Assembly (NCBI RefSeq): GCF_001700325.1
Contig: NZ_MATO01000031.1
Location: 1-64,000, forward strand
Source: Caryophanon latum
Lineage (GTDB): Bacteria; Bacillota; Bacilli; Bacillales_A; Planococcaceae
Direction: 5' to 3'
Length of the DNA stretch: 64,000 nucleotides
Within the stretch, counting starts at the first letter, position 1, and each line of letters opens with the position of its first letter. The notes under the pieces are model-generated. The model was not told the origin of the DNA, did no database searches, and saw only the letters and a program-made list of their open reading frames with translations. The position numbers were made by a program, and so were the translations under genes. Below, piece after piece: positions 16,936 through 25,296 of the stretch.

Positions 16936-18408
16936 TTATTTTGTGAAAAAGTCGTCGAGCTGTTGGACGTTGCGCATGATGCGGTCGTTTCGTACACCGA
17001 CTGCTTCAGCTAATGTGATCGAAGCGGCGGCGCGTGTTGTCGTGTCGCTTTGCTCGTCAAACGCAGCGGCAATTAAGCTGTCGTAGCTATTGAACGTTTC
17101 GGTAATGCGCTTGATAATGTCGGCGTATGCGGAATCGACGCGCGTTTGAAGCTCGTCCATATAAGCGAGACGGGCATGTTCGAAGCGTTCGTCTTCGATG
17201 TGGAGCTGTTCTTTTGCAAATGTACATACCATCATCGCACTCGTGCTGCCAATAATGGCACCGAGTATCGGAATCGGAATGAGCGCTTGCCCAATCGTTG
17301 CGCCCGTTGCAGTCATCGCCGCTTCAAAGCAAATCGCTTGTCCTTCGAGCAGCACGTCGTCGAATGTCGTTTCGCCTTTTTTGTAGTCGGTAAGAAGACG
17401 GGCGATGCCAAACGATGCACTCGTCATCGCGCCAGCAAACGGTGCACTGAGCGACGTGACATTCGTGAGCGTATAAATGGAAGCGGCTGTGACACCGGAT
17501 TTACTACCTGCTTGTATGACGTCTAAGCCAATTTCTTGCCAATCGTCTGTCGTGAACGCATGAATCGGTGTGCCGCCTTTTATTTTTTTATAAATGCGAA
17601 TCGTTGCGGTAATGGAGCTGCTAACGGCAAATGCACCTGCGCTCACTTTTGCGCCTTCTTTCCATGAAGGTTGCAGCTGTTGTTCGAGTGTGTGCATGCG
17701 TTTTGTTTTCGTATCGTCAATGTGTTGTAGCTGCTTCGTCTGTTCCTCGGAAAGCTGCTCGTAATGACGATGAACGGTTTCGTACGCATTGATCGTTTGT
17801 ACGTCGTCATATGTCGAAACGGAGCGCTGCACAACTTCTTCAAACGGACGCCCCGTCAACGCTTCAATTTCGGCCACTTTTTGCAACAGCGTTTGTGCAG
17901 TGGCAGTCGGGTTCGGTGTTGCGCGAAGCTGTTCAATGATGTCAAACTGGTCTTGTGGAATCGTATAGCGCATCGTATCGTGCTCGTACGTGACAAAATG
18001 CTTCAGCACACCATTTAATGTCTGCATCGGTGAGTTGAAAAATTTCGACTGCGTATCGATGCCATTTGCGATATAGTCAGTTGGAGCAGTACGTGCTACA
18101 CTGTCAAACGTCGCTACTTGTGGTTGTCCTTGCAGCAGCGCCCACGCATTTGGCACATGCACATCGAACTGCTCGGCAATTTCGCCATGCTTCGTTTTGC
18201 TAGAGCCGAGTATGTGCTGTGGCGAGCTTAGAAATTCGCGTATTTGCGCAAGTGGCTGTAGTGCTTCCTCAAAGCGCGTATGCTGGACGTCGTGCTGTTC
18301 GCAAGCAAGGGCAATCGTATCGTTCATTTGCTGTGCGATGTTCGTCGTTTTCCAATCGTGAAAGGCGTTAATATTTGCGGCAATGAGCTGTTCAGAAGCA
18401 ACGCGCAT
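16936..18408 (-). CDS. Uncharacterised protein with hydrophobic glycine-rich core
   Basis: 490 aa with no family I can name. Residues 1 to about 240 are hydrophilic and helical. Residues about 255-400 hold hydrophobic, small-residue-rich stretches (AGAFAVSSSITATI, GVTAASIYTLTNV, APFAGAMTSASFGIARLL, ATGATIGQALIPIPILGAIIGSTSAMM) that could insert in a membrane. The tail is helical and acidic. No signal peptide and no enzyme motif is seen. It is the second gene of a two-gene operon; its ATG overlaps the stop of the upstream gene (TAATG). It is enclosed by arrays 4 and 5, so a defence-related role with its partner is possible. That rests on position only. Confidence 0.6.
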   Translation of the reverse strand: MRVASEQLIAANINAFHDWKTTNIAQQMNDTIALACEQHDVQHTRFEEALQPLAQIREFLSSPQHILGSSKTKHGEIAEQFDVHVPNAWALLQGQPQVATFDSVARTAPTDYIANGIDTQSKFFNSPMQTLNGVLKHFVTYEHDTMRYTIPQDQFDIIEQLRATPNPTATAQTLLQKVAEIEALTGRPFEEVVQRSVSTYDDVQTINAYETVHRHYEQLSEEQTKQLQHIDDTKTKRMHTLEQQLQPSWKEGAKVSAGAFAVSSSITATIRIYKKIKGGTPIHAFTTDDWQEIGLDVIQAGSKSGVTAASIYTLTNVTSLSAPFAGAMTSASFGIARLLTDYKKGETTFDDVLLEGQAICFEAAMTATGATIGQALIPIPILGAIIGSTSAMMVCTFAKEQLHIEDERFEHARLAYMDELQTRVDSAYADIIKRITETFNSYDSLIAAAFDEQSDTTTRAAASITLAEAVGVRNDRIMRNVQQLDDFFTK

Positions 18409-19259
18409 TAGTCCACCACGTCCTTCATAAACAGTGCGGAAAGTGCGAGTGTGTTGTTAACAATTGCGAGTAGCTGCTCACGTTCTGTTAACGAAAATGC
18501 CTCGTATGAATCAATATGTGCCGCTCGTTCACGAAATGTCGTCACATCTTTATACAGTGCATGCATCAGCTTAGACGTCGTGTCGTTCAGTGCATCAATG
18601 TTGTGCTGTAACGCCTGTAGCTTATGACGTTCTACAATGACATTAAGTCGCTCTTGATCTGCTTTTAACGCGGCTTCTTTATTTTTCTTACTCGTTAGCA
18701 CACCGCCAACAACTAAGCTACCGACGCCGATTGACCAACCGATCGGACCGGCAAATGCAAGTAGCATATTGCCCGCTGCCATTCCACCGCCTCCTGCTGC
18801 GACCGCTCCGCCACCAATCCAAGCGAGCGCCGCATTCGTTGCCGCCGCCCCACTTAATGAAGAAATCGCTGCGCCTGTTGATGCTGTACCAAACGTCGTC
18901 GCAAATGCCATGACCGCGCTCGGAGCTAACGCCGCAATCGCTCCACCTGCTGCCACGCCACCGACAATGCCACCGCCAACCATTTTTTGCATCGTTTTCT
19001 CATCATACTCAATGTCACGAAGCGCTTTAAAGCTCGCCATGTTCAGCTGAATTTGCTTGAAGTCTTTGTCGAATGACTTCGGTGTATGCGCCAATGTATT
19101 GACATAAAGCTCTACCGTATCAATCACGCCAATGCTAAGCTCGCGCGTTTGATGCAAATCGATCGCCGCTTGCTGCACGACCTTTTGCGTCAAATTGTAC
19201 AAATCCATTTCCCGCTTCAGCTGTTCAATTGCTTCTTTTTTACTCGAAAAGTTTAGCAT
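18408..19259 (-). CDS. Uncharacterised glycine-zipper membrane-type protein
   Basis: 283 aa. Residues 1-95 form an alpha-helical lead (SSKKEAIEQLKREMDLYNL ..., then VELYVNTLAHTPKSFDKDF). Residues about 100-185 are an unusually Gly/Ala-rich hydrophobic block (GGGIVGGVAAGGAIAALAP, GGGAVAAGGGGMAAGNML, GPIGWSIGVGSLVVGGVL). The rest is a charged coiled-coil-like tail (KKNKEAALKADQERLNVIVERH). Such blocks form tight membrane helix pairs or pores in other proteins (general knowledge). The start has GAGGTGATG 8 nt upstream. It is coupled to the 490-aa gene. I do not recognise a named family. Confidence 0.62.
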   Translation of the reverse strand: MLNFSSKKEAIEQLKREMDLYNLTQKVVQQAAIDLHQTRELSIGVIDTVELYVNTLAHTPKSFDKDFKQIQLNMASFKALRDIEYDEKTMQKMVGGGIVGGVAAGGAIAALAPSAVMAFATTFGTASTGAAISSLSGAAATNAALAWIGGGAVAAGGGGMAAGNMLLAFAGPIGWSIGVGSLVVGGVLTSKKNKEAALKADQERLNVIVERHKLQALQHNIDALNDTTSKLMHALYKDVTTFRERAAHIDSYEAFSLTEREQLLAIVNNTLALSALFMKDVVD

Positions 19260-19352
19260 TTTTCATCACCTCATTTGTTTATTTATACCATTTATTTTAC
19301 AGTATATAGTTTACAAATAACATGAATATTGGTACTATTTTCAGTAGAGCAA

Positions 19353-19579
19353 TGGTGCATTTTGTGCCGCAAAACATGGTGCACTTTTTCGCTAAAAACG
19401 GCGGTCACCATACCTATGTCAATATAATAACATTTACACGAAAAACGCATTGGACTACGTGTTGTATGCTTGTTTCACTATACTGCGATAATCCCTGAAA
19501 ATTCCAAACGAAAATGCACCAGTCACCATGTAAAATGACTCGTGAAACCGTTGGGGCAGTAAGGGTGAAAAACGGTAAT
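19353..19579 (+). promoter_or_regulatory. CRISPR leader 5
   Basis: A 227-bp leader with the perfect 11-bp inverted repeat TGGTGCATTTT/AAAATGCACCA, the ACATTTACACG core and CGGTAAT (instead of CGGTACT) at the repeat boundary. It has more point changes than the other leaders around 19,450-19,490. Confidence 0.87.
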
Positions 19580-19970
19580 GTGTAAATGGCTAACCTTGAG
19601 TAAGAGGATTAACACCATGTAGTCGTTAATGCTCATTTTTCTTTCCCCTTGTGTAAATGGCTAACCTTGAGTAAGAGGATTAACACTAACAAGTGATTAG
19701 GTCATCTTCGAAGCACATAAGTGTGTAAATGAGTAACCTTGAGTAAGAGGATTAACACGACATTTTAGGCTCAGCAGGAACAGTAGCAGGAACAACGTGT
19801 AAATGAGTAACCTTGAGTAAGAGGATTAACACATTTCGAAGTAGTAAAAACTAATCAGGAGGTTCAATGTGTAAATGAGTAACCTTGAGTAAGAGGATTA
19901 ACACAAATACGAAATTTGCGATCCGAAATCTTGCATGTTGTGTAAATGAGCAACCTTGAGTAAGAGGATC
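19580..19970 (+). CRISPR. CRISPR array 5 (6 repeats, 5 spacers)
   Basis: Repeats start at 19580, 19651, 19723, 19797, 19869 and 19940. The first two are GGCTAACCTTGAG, the next three GAGTAACCTTGAG, and the last is GAGCAACC and truncated. The order of variants again follows distance from the leader. Confidence 0.97.
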
Positions 19971-20014
19971 AAAAGACGACCGCTTCGTATTATCACGAAG
20001 TTGTCGTCTTTTCT
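19971..20014 (+). terminator. Terminator after array 5
   Basis: AAAAGACGACCGCTTCG pairs with CGAAGTTGTCGTCTTTTC. It is homologous to the hairpin after array 3. Confidence 0.85.
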
Positions 20015-20063
20015 CATGTGCATGTAATCCCCATTGTTCGATACGATAAGCAAGTTTGCATAA

Positions 20064-20098
20064 AAAAAGCCGCCTCGAATCGTTTCGGGCGGCTACAA
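20064..20098 (-). terminator. Terminator of rpn copy 2 unit
   Basis: On the minus strand AGCCGCCCG and GAGGCGGCT flank AAACGATTC and are followed by TTTTTTT. It is the counterpart of 14334-14366 and lies directly after the stop of the small coupled ORF. Confidence 0.83.
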
Positions 20099-20101
20099 AA
20101 G

Positions 20102-20233
20102 TTATAGATGTCGTTTTAAGTTCTCAAGTTCGTCAATAGAAAGCCCCGTTGCTTGTTGAATTGTTCCAAGATCCACGTATAATGCAAAGAAGTTTTTCGC
20201 TAACGGTATTCGTTCCGCGTGACGACCTTTCAT
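20102..20233 (-). CDS. Small ORF encoding the displaced Rpn C-terminal segment (43 aa)
   Basis: Its ATG overlaps the TAA of rpn copy 2 (TAATG), and AGGAAA lies 5 nt upstream, so coupled translation is plausible. The 43 residues (MKGRHAERIPLAKNFFALYV ... SIDELENLKRHL) match the last 43 residues of rpn copy 1 closely. It is therefore the original C-terminus, left as an intact separate ORF after copy 2 acquired a different C-terminal end. In Rpn systems small proteins made from the C-terminal part of the gene act as antitoxins (established for E. coli RpnS). This ORF could be a stand-alone version, or only a leftover that has not yet decayed. Confidence 0.55.
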   Translation of the reverse strand: MKGRHAERIPLAKNFFALYVDLGTIQQATGLSIDELENLKRHL

Positions 20234-21165
20234 TACTTTTCCTGTAGCTGATGAATTTGTTGCAACGCTAAGCCGGTAAACTGTTGAATCGTGTTTATAT
20301 CGACATTCGCTGCCAGCATTTGCTGTGCCACTTTTTGAATGCCTTTTTCAATACCACGCTCTTCACCTTTGTCAATCGCATCACTCAATCTCGCTTCGTC
20401 ATCAATAATTGCTTTCAGTCGCATTTCATATGCAAAGCGTGTCTCCGGCGTTTGACTCAGCTCTTCCCACGTCCCGAACGCATCGATTAAATGTTCATCT
20501 TTCATCGCCAGCTCCTCCAATTCCTCATAAATTTCCGTATATACTTTTTCTTTGCGTGCGTCGATCATGCCAAGCAGCAACAACCATCTCGCTAAAATAT
20601 CATCCAGTGGCTGTAATTTTTTGTCGTGCCACGCTTTCAAAAATTTATTCATTTCAATAAAATGCACTTCGAGTACGTCATCGATTGGACGTAAACGCTT
20701 CAGTTCCGCGTCTTCGTACAAATGATACGTCGTATGATAATGTGCTAAATCGTTAAACACCGTAAAATTGCAAATGTTAATTGTAATCGTCGGCAAGAGC
20801 GTTCGATAGCCTTTTCCTTTTTCGAGCTGCTTCGCAAACAAGCGCGACCAGTAATACAACGTACGCTTCATCATATCATCTTGATTCGATAGCTGCATTT
20901 CGATATTAATATGCTCACCCGACTGCGTTTTTACAAGCAAGTCGAGGCGTGATTGCTTGTCGCCGTCGTACTGACCACCGAGTTCCTCATTCAAAAACGT
21001 TACTTCTTTAATCGTATCGCGTCCAGTGCGTGCCAAAATCGCGTTCAAAAAGACAATCGTAATATGTTTGTTGCGCTCGCTGCCGAACAGTTGCTTAAAG
21101 GCAAAATCTACTTTCAAATCAATGAGCTTGTGCAGCGGAATGCGTCGCAATGCTTGTTGATTCAT
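20233..21165 (-). CDS. Rpn-family PD-(D/E)XK nuclease / putative transposase, copy 2
   Basis: 310 aa. Residues 1 to about 265 are almost identical to copy 1 (14373-15380), including the RLDLLVKTQSG ... NIEMQ catalytic region. The C-terminus differs: after SDAIDKGEERGIEKG comes IQKVAQQMLAANVDINTIQQ and ALQQIHQLQEK, a distinct but similarly built helical end. The original end persists downstream as the 43-codon ORF at 20102-20233. It lies antisense between arrays 5 and 6 and shares terminator, gene and leader with the other copy. It is either a defence nuclease or the agent that moved the block. Confidence 0.87.
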   Translation of the reverse strand: MNQQALRRIPLHKLIDLKVDFAFKQLFGSERNKHITIVFLNAILARTGRDTIKEVTFLNEELGGQYDGDKQSRLDLLVKTQSGEHINIEMQLSNQDDMMKRTLYYWSRLFAKQLEKGKGYRTLLPTITINICNFTVFNDLAHYHTTYHLYEDAELKRLRPIDDVLEVHFIEMNKFLKAWHDKKLQPLDDILARWLLLLGMIDARKEKVYTEIYEELEELAMKDEHLIDAFGTWEELSQTPETRFAYEMRLKAIIDDEARLSDAIDKGEERGIEKGIQKVAQQMLAANVDINTIQQFTGLALQQIHQLQEK

Positions 21166-21295
21166 CGGAAATCACCTCTATCGTTAGTTTTGATTATAGC
21201 ATACGAACAGATCGAACCAACGTCGAGCAACTGGCGCAAAATGAAAATTTGCTGTACAAAAAAGGTGGAAATTGGTAAGCTAAAGAAAGAGAAAG

Positions 21296-21522
21296 TGGTG
21301 CATTTCACACCGCAAAACATGGTGCGTTTTTTCGCCAAAAACGGCGTTCACCATACCTATGTCAATATAATAACATTTACACGAAAAAGGCTTTGGACTA
21401 CGTGTTACATGCTCATTTCACTATATCGATATAATCCCTGAAAATTCCAAATGAAAATGCACCAGTCACCATGTAAAATGGCTCGTGAAACGCTTGGGAG
21501 AGTAAGGACGAAAAACGGTACT
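21296..21522 (+). promoter_or_regulatory. CRISPR leader 6
   Basis: A 227-bp leader very close to leader 4 in its 5' half (TTTGCTGTACAAAAAAGGTGG upstream, TGGTGCATTTC at the start). It has AAAATGCACCAGTCACC in its 3' half and CGGTACT at the repeat boundary. Confidence 0.88.
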
Positions 21523-22293
21523 GTGTAAATGGCTAACCTTGATTAAGAGGATTAACACCATTTACCTTACTCAAAGTATTATCCGTAGTTAAGTGTGTAA
21601 ATGGCTAACCTTGATTAAGAGGATTAACACAACGTCATCATTAAGCTCCAAGAAGAACTATAATTTGTGTAAATGGCTAACCTTGATTAAGAGGATTAAC
21701 ACGTTCGTATGCGGCTGCGGTGGCAAGTTTTGTTGGTGATGTGTAAATGGCTAACCTTGATTAAGAGGATTAACACCATGCCTATATTTCAATTGCAAAC
21801 ATTTTTTAAGTTTATGTGTAAATGGCTAACCTTGATTAAGAGGATTAACACGATTGCAAATACCGTTATTATATCGTGTATCAACGTAAGTGTGTAAATG
21901 GCTAACCTTGATTAAGAGGATTAACACCTCCTTAAATATCAAATTTTGCTTTAATTAATGTTAGTGTAAATGGCTAACCTTGATTAAGAGGATTAACACC
22001 TAAGAAAGTCGAAACAAAGCTTTCTTTATGGGAAGCTGTGTAAATGGCTAACCTTGATTAAGAGGATTAACACAAGGTGAAGCTGTTGGTTACATTAAAG
22101 ATGATGCTGTAGTGTAAATGGCTAACCTTGATTAAGAGGATTAACACGTAAGCCCTAATTTTCTTGTTACCATTGCACTTTTGTGTAAATGGTTAACCTT
22201 GAATAAGAGGATTAACACATATCCGATTTGTAGTTGTCTTCCACATAGTTTTCAATCGTATAAATCGAAACCCTCGCCTTAGAGGATCAACCA
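21523..22293 (+). CRISPR. CRISPR array 6 (10 clear repeats plus 1 decayed)
   Basis: Repeats start at 21523, 21595, 21667, 21741, 21816, 21892, 21964, 22038, 22112 and 22183. The first nine are GGCTAACCTTGATTAAG; the tenth is GGTTAACCTTGAATAAG. A decayed copy lies at 22258-22293 (GTATAAATCGAAACCCTCGC, then CTTAGAGGATCAACCA). That gives about 10 spacers. This is the last array of the locus. Confidence 0.97.
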
Positions 22294-22305
22294 CCTTCTC
22301 CACCC

Positions 22306-22333
22306 GACACTTGCCTTGTGCAGGTGTCTTTTT
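22306..22333 (+). terminator. Terminator after array 6
   Basis: GACACTTGC pairs with GCAGGTGTC (one G:U) and is followed by TTTTTG. Confidence 0.78.
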
Positions 22334-22393
22334 GTATGCACATATCCCGCAGCACTTTATAATAAGAGAGAATAATAAAAAGGGGGCGTGTGG

Positions 22394-23584
22394 ATGTTAC
22401 AGTTAATCGAGCCGTTCGTTGGCAAGGTGGCGCGGCAGGAGTTTCACGAGGAGGACGAGCTGACGTATTGCTACAATGCAGCGGGTGAACATATTGCTGA
22501 TGTGTATGAAGTGAATGGGAATGTTGAAATGATTTCGTATTATGGTGAGAAGGAAGGGGCGCGTATTACACCGCAGCAGCTTCAGCAAATTACATATGAT
22601 GTGCAGTACGTGTTTCGTATGCTGCATTTGTTTGTGACGGAAGTGAGAGATGATGGCGAATCGTTCGTCGTCGAGCTAAGTATGCGCGAGCCGAAATACC
22701 GCGTGTACGTGCCAAACAGTGGCATGCGCATTACGATTAGTTATACTGGCTTTGTTGAGCATGTCGTATTACTTGAAAATGATGTGGAGTTCGTCTATCC
22801 AGAGAACATCATTTCGCATGACGAGGCGCGGGCGATTTTACATACGCAACCGATTGTGAAGCTTGGCATTGCACCGGAACTGAACTGGCAATATGCGTAC
22901 GTGCAAAACTTTGATTTGTATGGCGTTGGGGTGGACGGGCATGTGCGGCTATGGAGCGAGGAGCCTATGATGCAAGATGCGAAGTTTGAAACGTTGCCCG
23001 ATGTTGAATTGATTTCAGATTTGGACGCATTTTTACTCGGTGGGCGACAAGGTGATGTGACGATGCAGCACCGTGACGAAGAGTATTACTGGCGCATCGA
23101 CAGTGAGGATGAGGGATGTGCAGAAGAGGCGTCATTTGTGCGAGCGTGCCGCGTCGTGAAGCGAATTAGCGGTGAGGAATATGCGAATTATTACTTTGAG
23201 AACCTTGGAAGCATGCGTCATCTGCTAGAGGAAGATGCATATGTGACGCTGCGATTTGTGTATATTATCGATGACATAGCGTTTGATTTTCATGCGATTT
23301 CCGTGCATATGAATACGGAGACGAATCAAATTTTATCGGTGTCGCAGTGCATCATTCCGTATGACAAGCTGCGCACGCTGAAAAAGCCGAAGCTCACACT
23401 TGCGGAGGCGAATGCGATTGTGTATCAATATGCTGACGTGGAGCTAACGTTAGAGCGTGACATTGATAATCGCCGTCGCTTTTCCTTTGTGTATGAGCTA
23501 GTGTACCCGACGTCGCCAACCGGAGCGCATTTGCAGTTTGTTGATGGCTTTACGGGTGAAGTGCATTGGATTTGTAATGACTAA
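22394..23584 (+). CDS. Uncharacterised protein, possibly PepSY/YcdB-like
   Basis: 396 aa, acidic, soluble, with no signal peptide or membrane segment. The C-terminal third has a pattern seen in PepSY/YcdB-type repeats: PKLTLAEANAIVYQYADVEL, then FSFVYELVYPT and FVDGFTGEVHWI. The N-terminal half has two similar beta-rich stretches (YCYNAAGEHIADVYEVNG; RMRITISYTGFVEH-like). The ATG at 22394 is preferred over GTG 22388 because AAAAGGGGG ends 7 nt upstream. It starts right after the CRISPR locus and converges with the DUF4275 gene, overlapping it by 35 nt at the 3' ends. The family call is tentative. Confidence 0.6.
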   Translation: MLQLIEPFVGKVARQEFHEEDELTYCYNAAGEHIADVYEVNGNVEMISYYGEKEGARITPQQLQQITYDVQYVFRMLHLFVTEVRDDGESFVVELSMREPKYRVYVPNSGMRITISYTGFVEHVVLLENDVEFVYPENIISHDEARAILHTQPIVKLGIAPELNWQYAYVQNFDLYGVGVDGHVRLWSEEPMMQDAKFETLPDVELISDLDAFLLGGRQGDVTMQHRDEEYYWRIDSEDEGCAEEASFVRACRVVKRISGEEYANYYFENLGSMRHLLEEDAYVTLRFVYIIDDIAFDFHAISVHMNTETNQILSVSQCIIPYDKLRTLKKPKLTLAEANAIVYQYADVELTLERDIDNRRRFSFVYELVYPTSPTGAHLQFVDGFTGEVHWICND

Positions 23585-23996
23585 AATACGGACCAAGACT
23601 GCGCTCATGCGTCACGACGTACGACCACGTAAACACTTTGTCCACGACGTAAATGTCCTCGCATTCAGCAAACATCGCGGCTGTGAGCTTTGCGGGCTGA
23701 TTGATGATGAGCACGTCGTCTGAATGGTGACCGAAAACGTAATACGCGCTAGCTAGGTGCTCGGTGAACGCTTCGTTTGCCGCAGTGCCTTTTTCGTGTT
23801 GGCGGCGCTCGTAGCTAAAGACGTGCCATAAATAGCCGCAGCTGTAGCGATCACTCAATAAAAAAATTTCCTCTTTTTCCTCGGCTGTTAATGGGACGAA
23901 CTTGTTTTCCCAGCACTTTAAAAATGCAGGGGCGTAGTAGTCGTAATGGGCAAACGCAATGCGGTGCTTCGTTAATTGTTCGATAAGTGTGTGCAT
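23550..23996 (-). CDS. DUF4275 family protein
   Basis: 148 aa with the DUF4275 pattern: YLWHVFSYERR in the middle, then AFTEHLASAYYVF, and DKVFTWSYVVTHERSLGPYFSHY at the C-terminus. The family has no known function. The start at 23996 has GGAGG 9 nt upstream. It overlaps the 3' end of the convergent gene. Confidence 0.8.
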   Translation of the reverse strand: MHTLIEQLTKHRIAFAHYDYYAPAFLKCWENKFVPLTAEEKEEIFLLSDRYSCGYLWHVFSYERRQHEKGTAANEAFTEHLASAYYVFGHHSDDVLIINQPAKLTAAMFAECEDIYVVDKVFTWSYVVTHERSLGPYFSHYKSNALHP

Positions 23997-24052
23997 GTAT
24001 GATTTCCTCCAATTGAAAAACGGTAGCTATGAACAACGCTACCGAAATGTTA

Positions 24053-24895
24053 TTACAGTTTGTTTGCGAGCTCGTCGATTTTGACGGCGACGTGCGTTAG
24101 TTCTTCAATTGATTCAGAAATGCTGTGGATGGCATCTGCTTGCGTTTCTGATACGTTCGCTGTATGGGCGATAATGTCTGATACTTCCTCGGCACGCTTT
24201 TTCATTTCGTCGAGCAATCGCCCAATTTCGTTTACCGAGTTGGCGCTTTGTTCGGCAAGCTTCGTAATTTCTCGTGCAACGACCGCAAAGCCGAGCCCTG
24301 CATCTCCAGAGCGTGCGGCTTCGATACCCGCGTTGAAGCCTAAAATGCGCGTGCTTTTTGCGACGCTGTTGATCATTTCTAAAATTTTTGCGGAGTCGTT
24401 CACTTGATTTACTAAGTTTTGCTGTGCGTTTGTAATGGCGCTCATGTACTCTGTTAACGTCGTAGCTGATTCATCGAGTGAAATGGTCGAAGCATGAATT
24501 TGATCAGACGACTCGCCGAATGTTTTAGCAATTTCAATGAGCGATACGCGGTTTTGAATGCTAAATGATGCGGCGAATGTACCGATTGCTTGATCGTTTT
24601 CGTCACGCACCGGAATGATCGCAATGCGCATGTCGCTGCCGAATTTTGATGCAGGCACCTCGAAAATGTTTTCACGGTTCGTTCGAATGACTTGCACCAT
24701 CGGATCATCCGCTTCAAGGCGGCGACCGAGGACACCTTCTGGGACGACTTTCACGAGCGGACTTGTAAAGCTAACAACTTTTTCTCGGTCAGAAATTGTG
24801 ATTACGACGTCTTCTGAAAAAAGCTTCTCTAAAAGTGGTGCAATGCTAACGTAATGCTGTAAGTTTGGATGTAATGTGTTTGGTAAATTGCTCAT
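24053..24895 (-). CDS. Soluble methyl-accepting chemotaxis-type sensor
   Basis: 280 aa with no transmembrane segment. Residues 20-125 form a small sensor domain (VVITISDREKVVSF ... MRIAIIPVRDENDQAIGTFA), and the C-terminal half is a short MCP signalling domain. The hairpin tip reads INSVAKSTRILGFNAGIEAARSGDAGLGFAVVAREI, close to the consensus that binds CheA/CheW. Similar short cytosolic receptors in Firmicutes modulate chemotaxis or other kinase arrays. The start at 24895 has AAAGGAG. It appears monocistronic. Confidence 0.88.
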   Translation of the reverse strand: MSNLPNTLHPNLQHYVSIAPLLEKLFSEDVVITISDREKVVSFTSPLVKVVPEGVLGRRLEADDPMVQVIRTNRENIFEVPASKFGSDMRIAIIPVRDENDQAIGTFAASFSIQNRVSLIEIAKTFGESSDQIHASTISLDESATTLTEYMSAITNAQQNLVNQVNDSAKILEMINSVAKSTRILGFNAGIEAARSGDAGLGFAVVAREITKLAEQSANSVNEIGRLLDEMKKRAEEVSDIIAHTANVSETQADAIHSISESIEELTHVAVKIDELANKL

Positions 24896-25296
24896 GAGAA
24901 AACTCCTTTAACGTTTGATTCTATTTTACTATTTTACCATGTTTTTAGAAGTGTGTATGTACAATTGACACGTCTATTTTTCGGAAAATGGAAATAAAGT
25001 CGATGTTCAGCTCTATGCATCGAGACGGGTAGAGTGGATAGTTAGTGACGCTTTCAATGTGAACAGCAAACAAATAAAACGCTAAAATCGATTCACGTAA
25101 AAACCGGGGTTCTAAAAAATTTTTGTAGTGTAACGAAATACTGTCAAATCAACATTTAAGCTACTTTACAATAATGAATAACTATATAATTTCGTTAAAT
25201 TTTCAAAAGAGCATGTTTAGAAAGATGTGAAACGTTGGTAATATACTAGCAGTTACACATCACACGTAGCAAACGGACTTGAAGGAGGACATACAC
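24896..25296. other. Intergenic stretch, no gene seen
   Basis: About 400 bp between divergent genes, AT-rich. TAATATACTAG near 25,241 may be part of the promoter for the downstream reductase. I see no hairpin of terminator strength, no repeat and no convincing small ORF. Confidence 0.6.

Noticed and set aside
21709..21897. A plus-strand open frame inside array 6 with repeated CKWLTLIKRINT
   Set aside because: It is again the translated CRISPR repeat and spacers.
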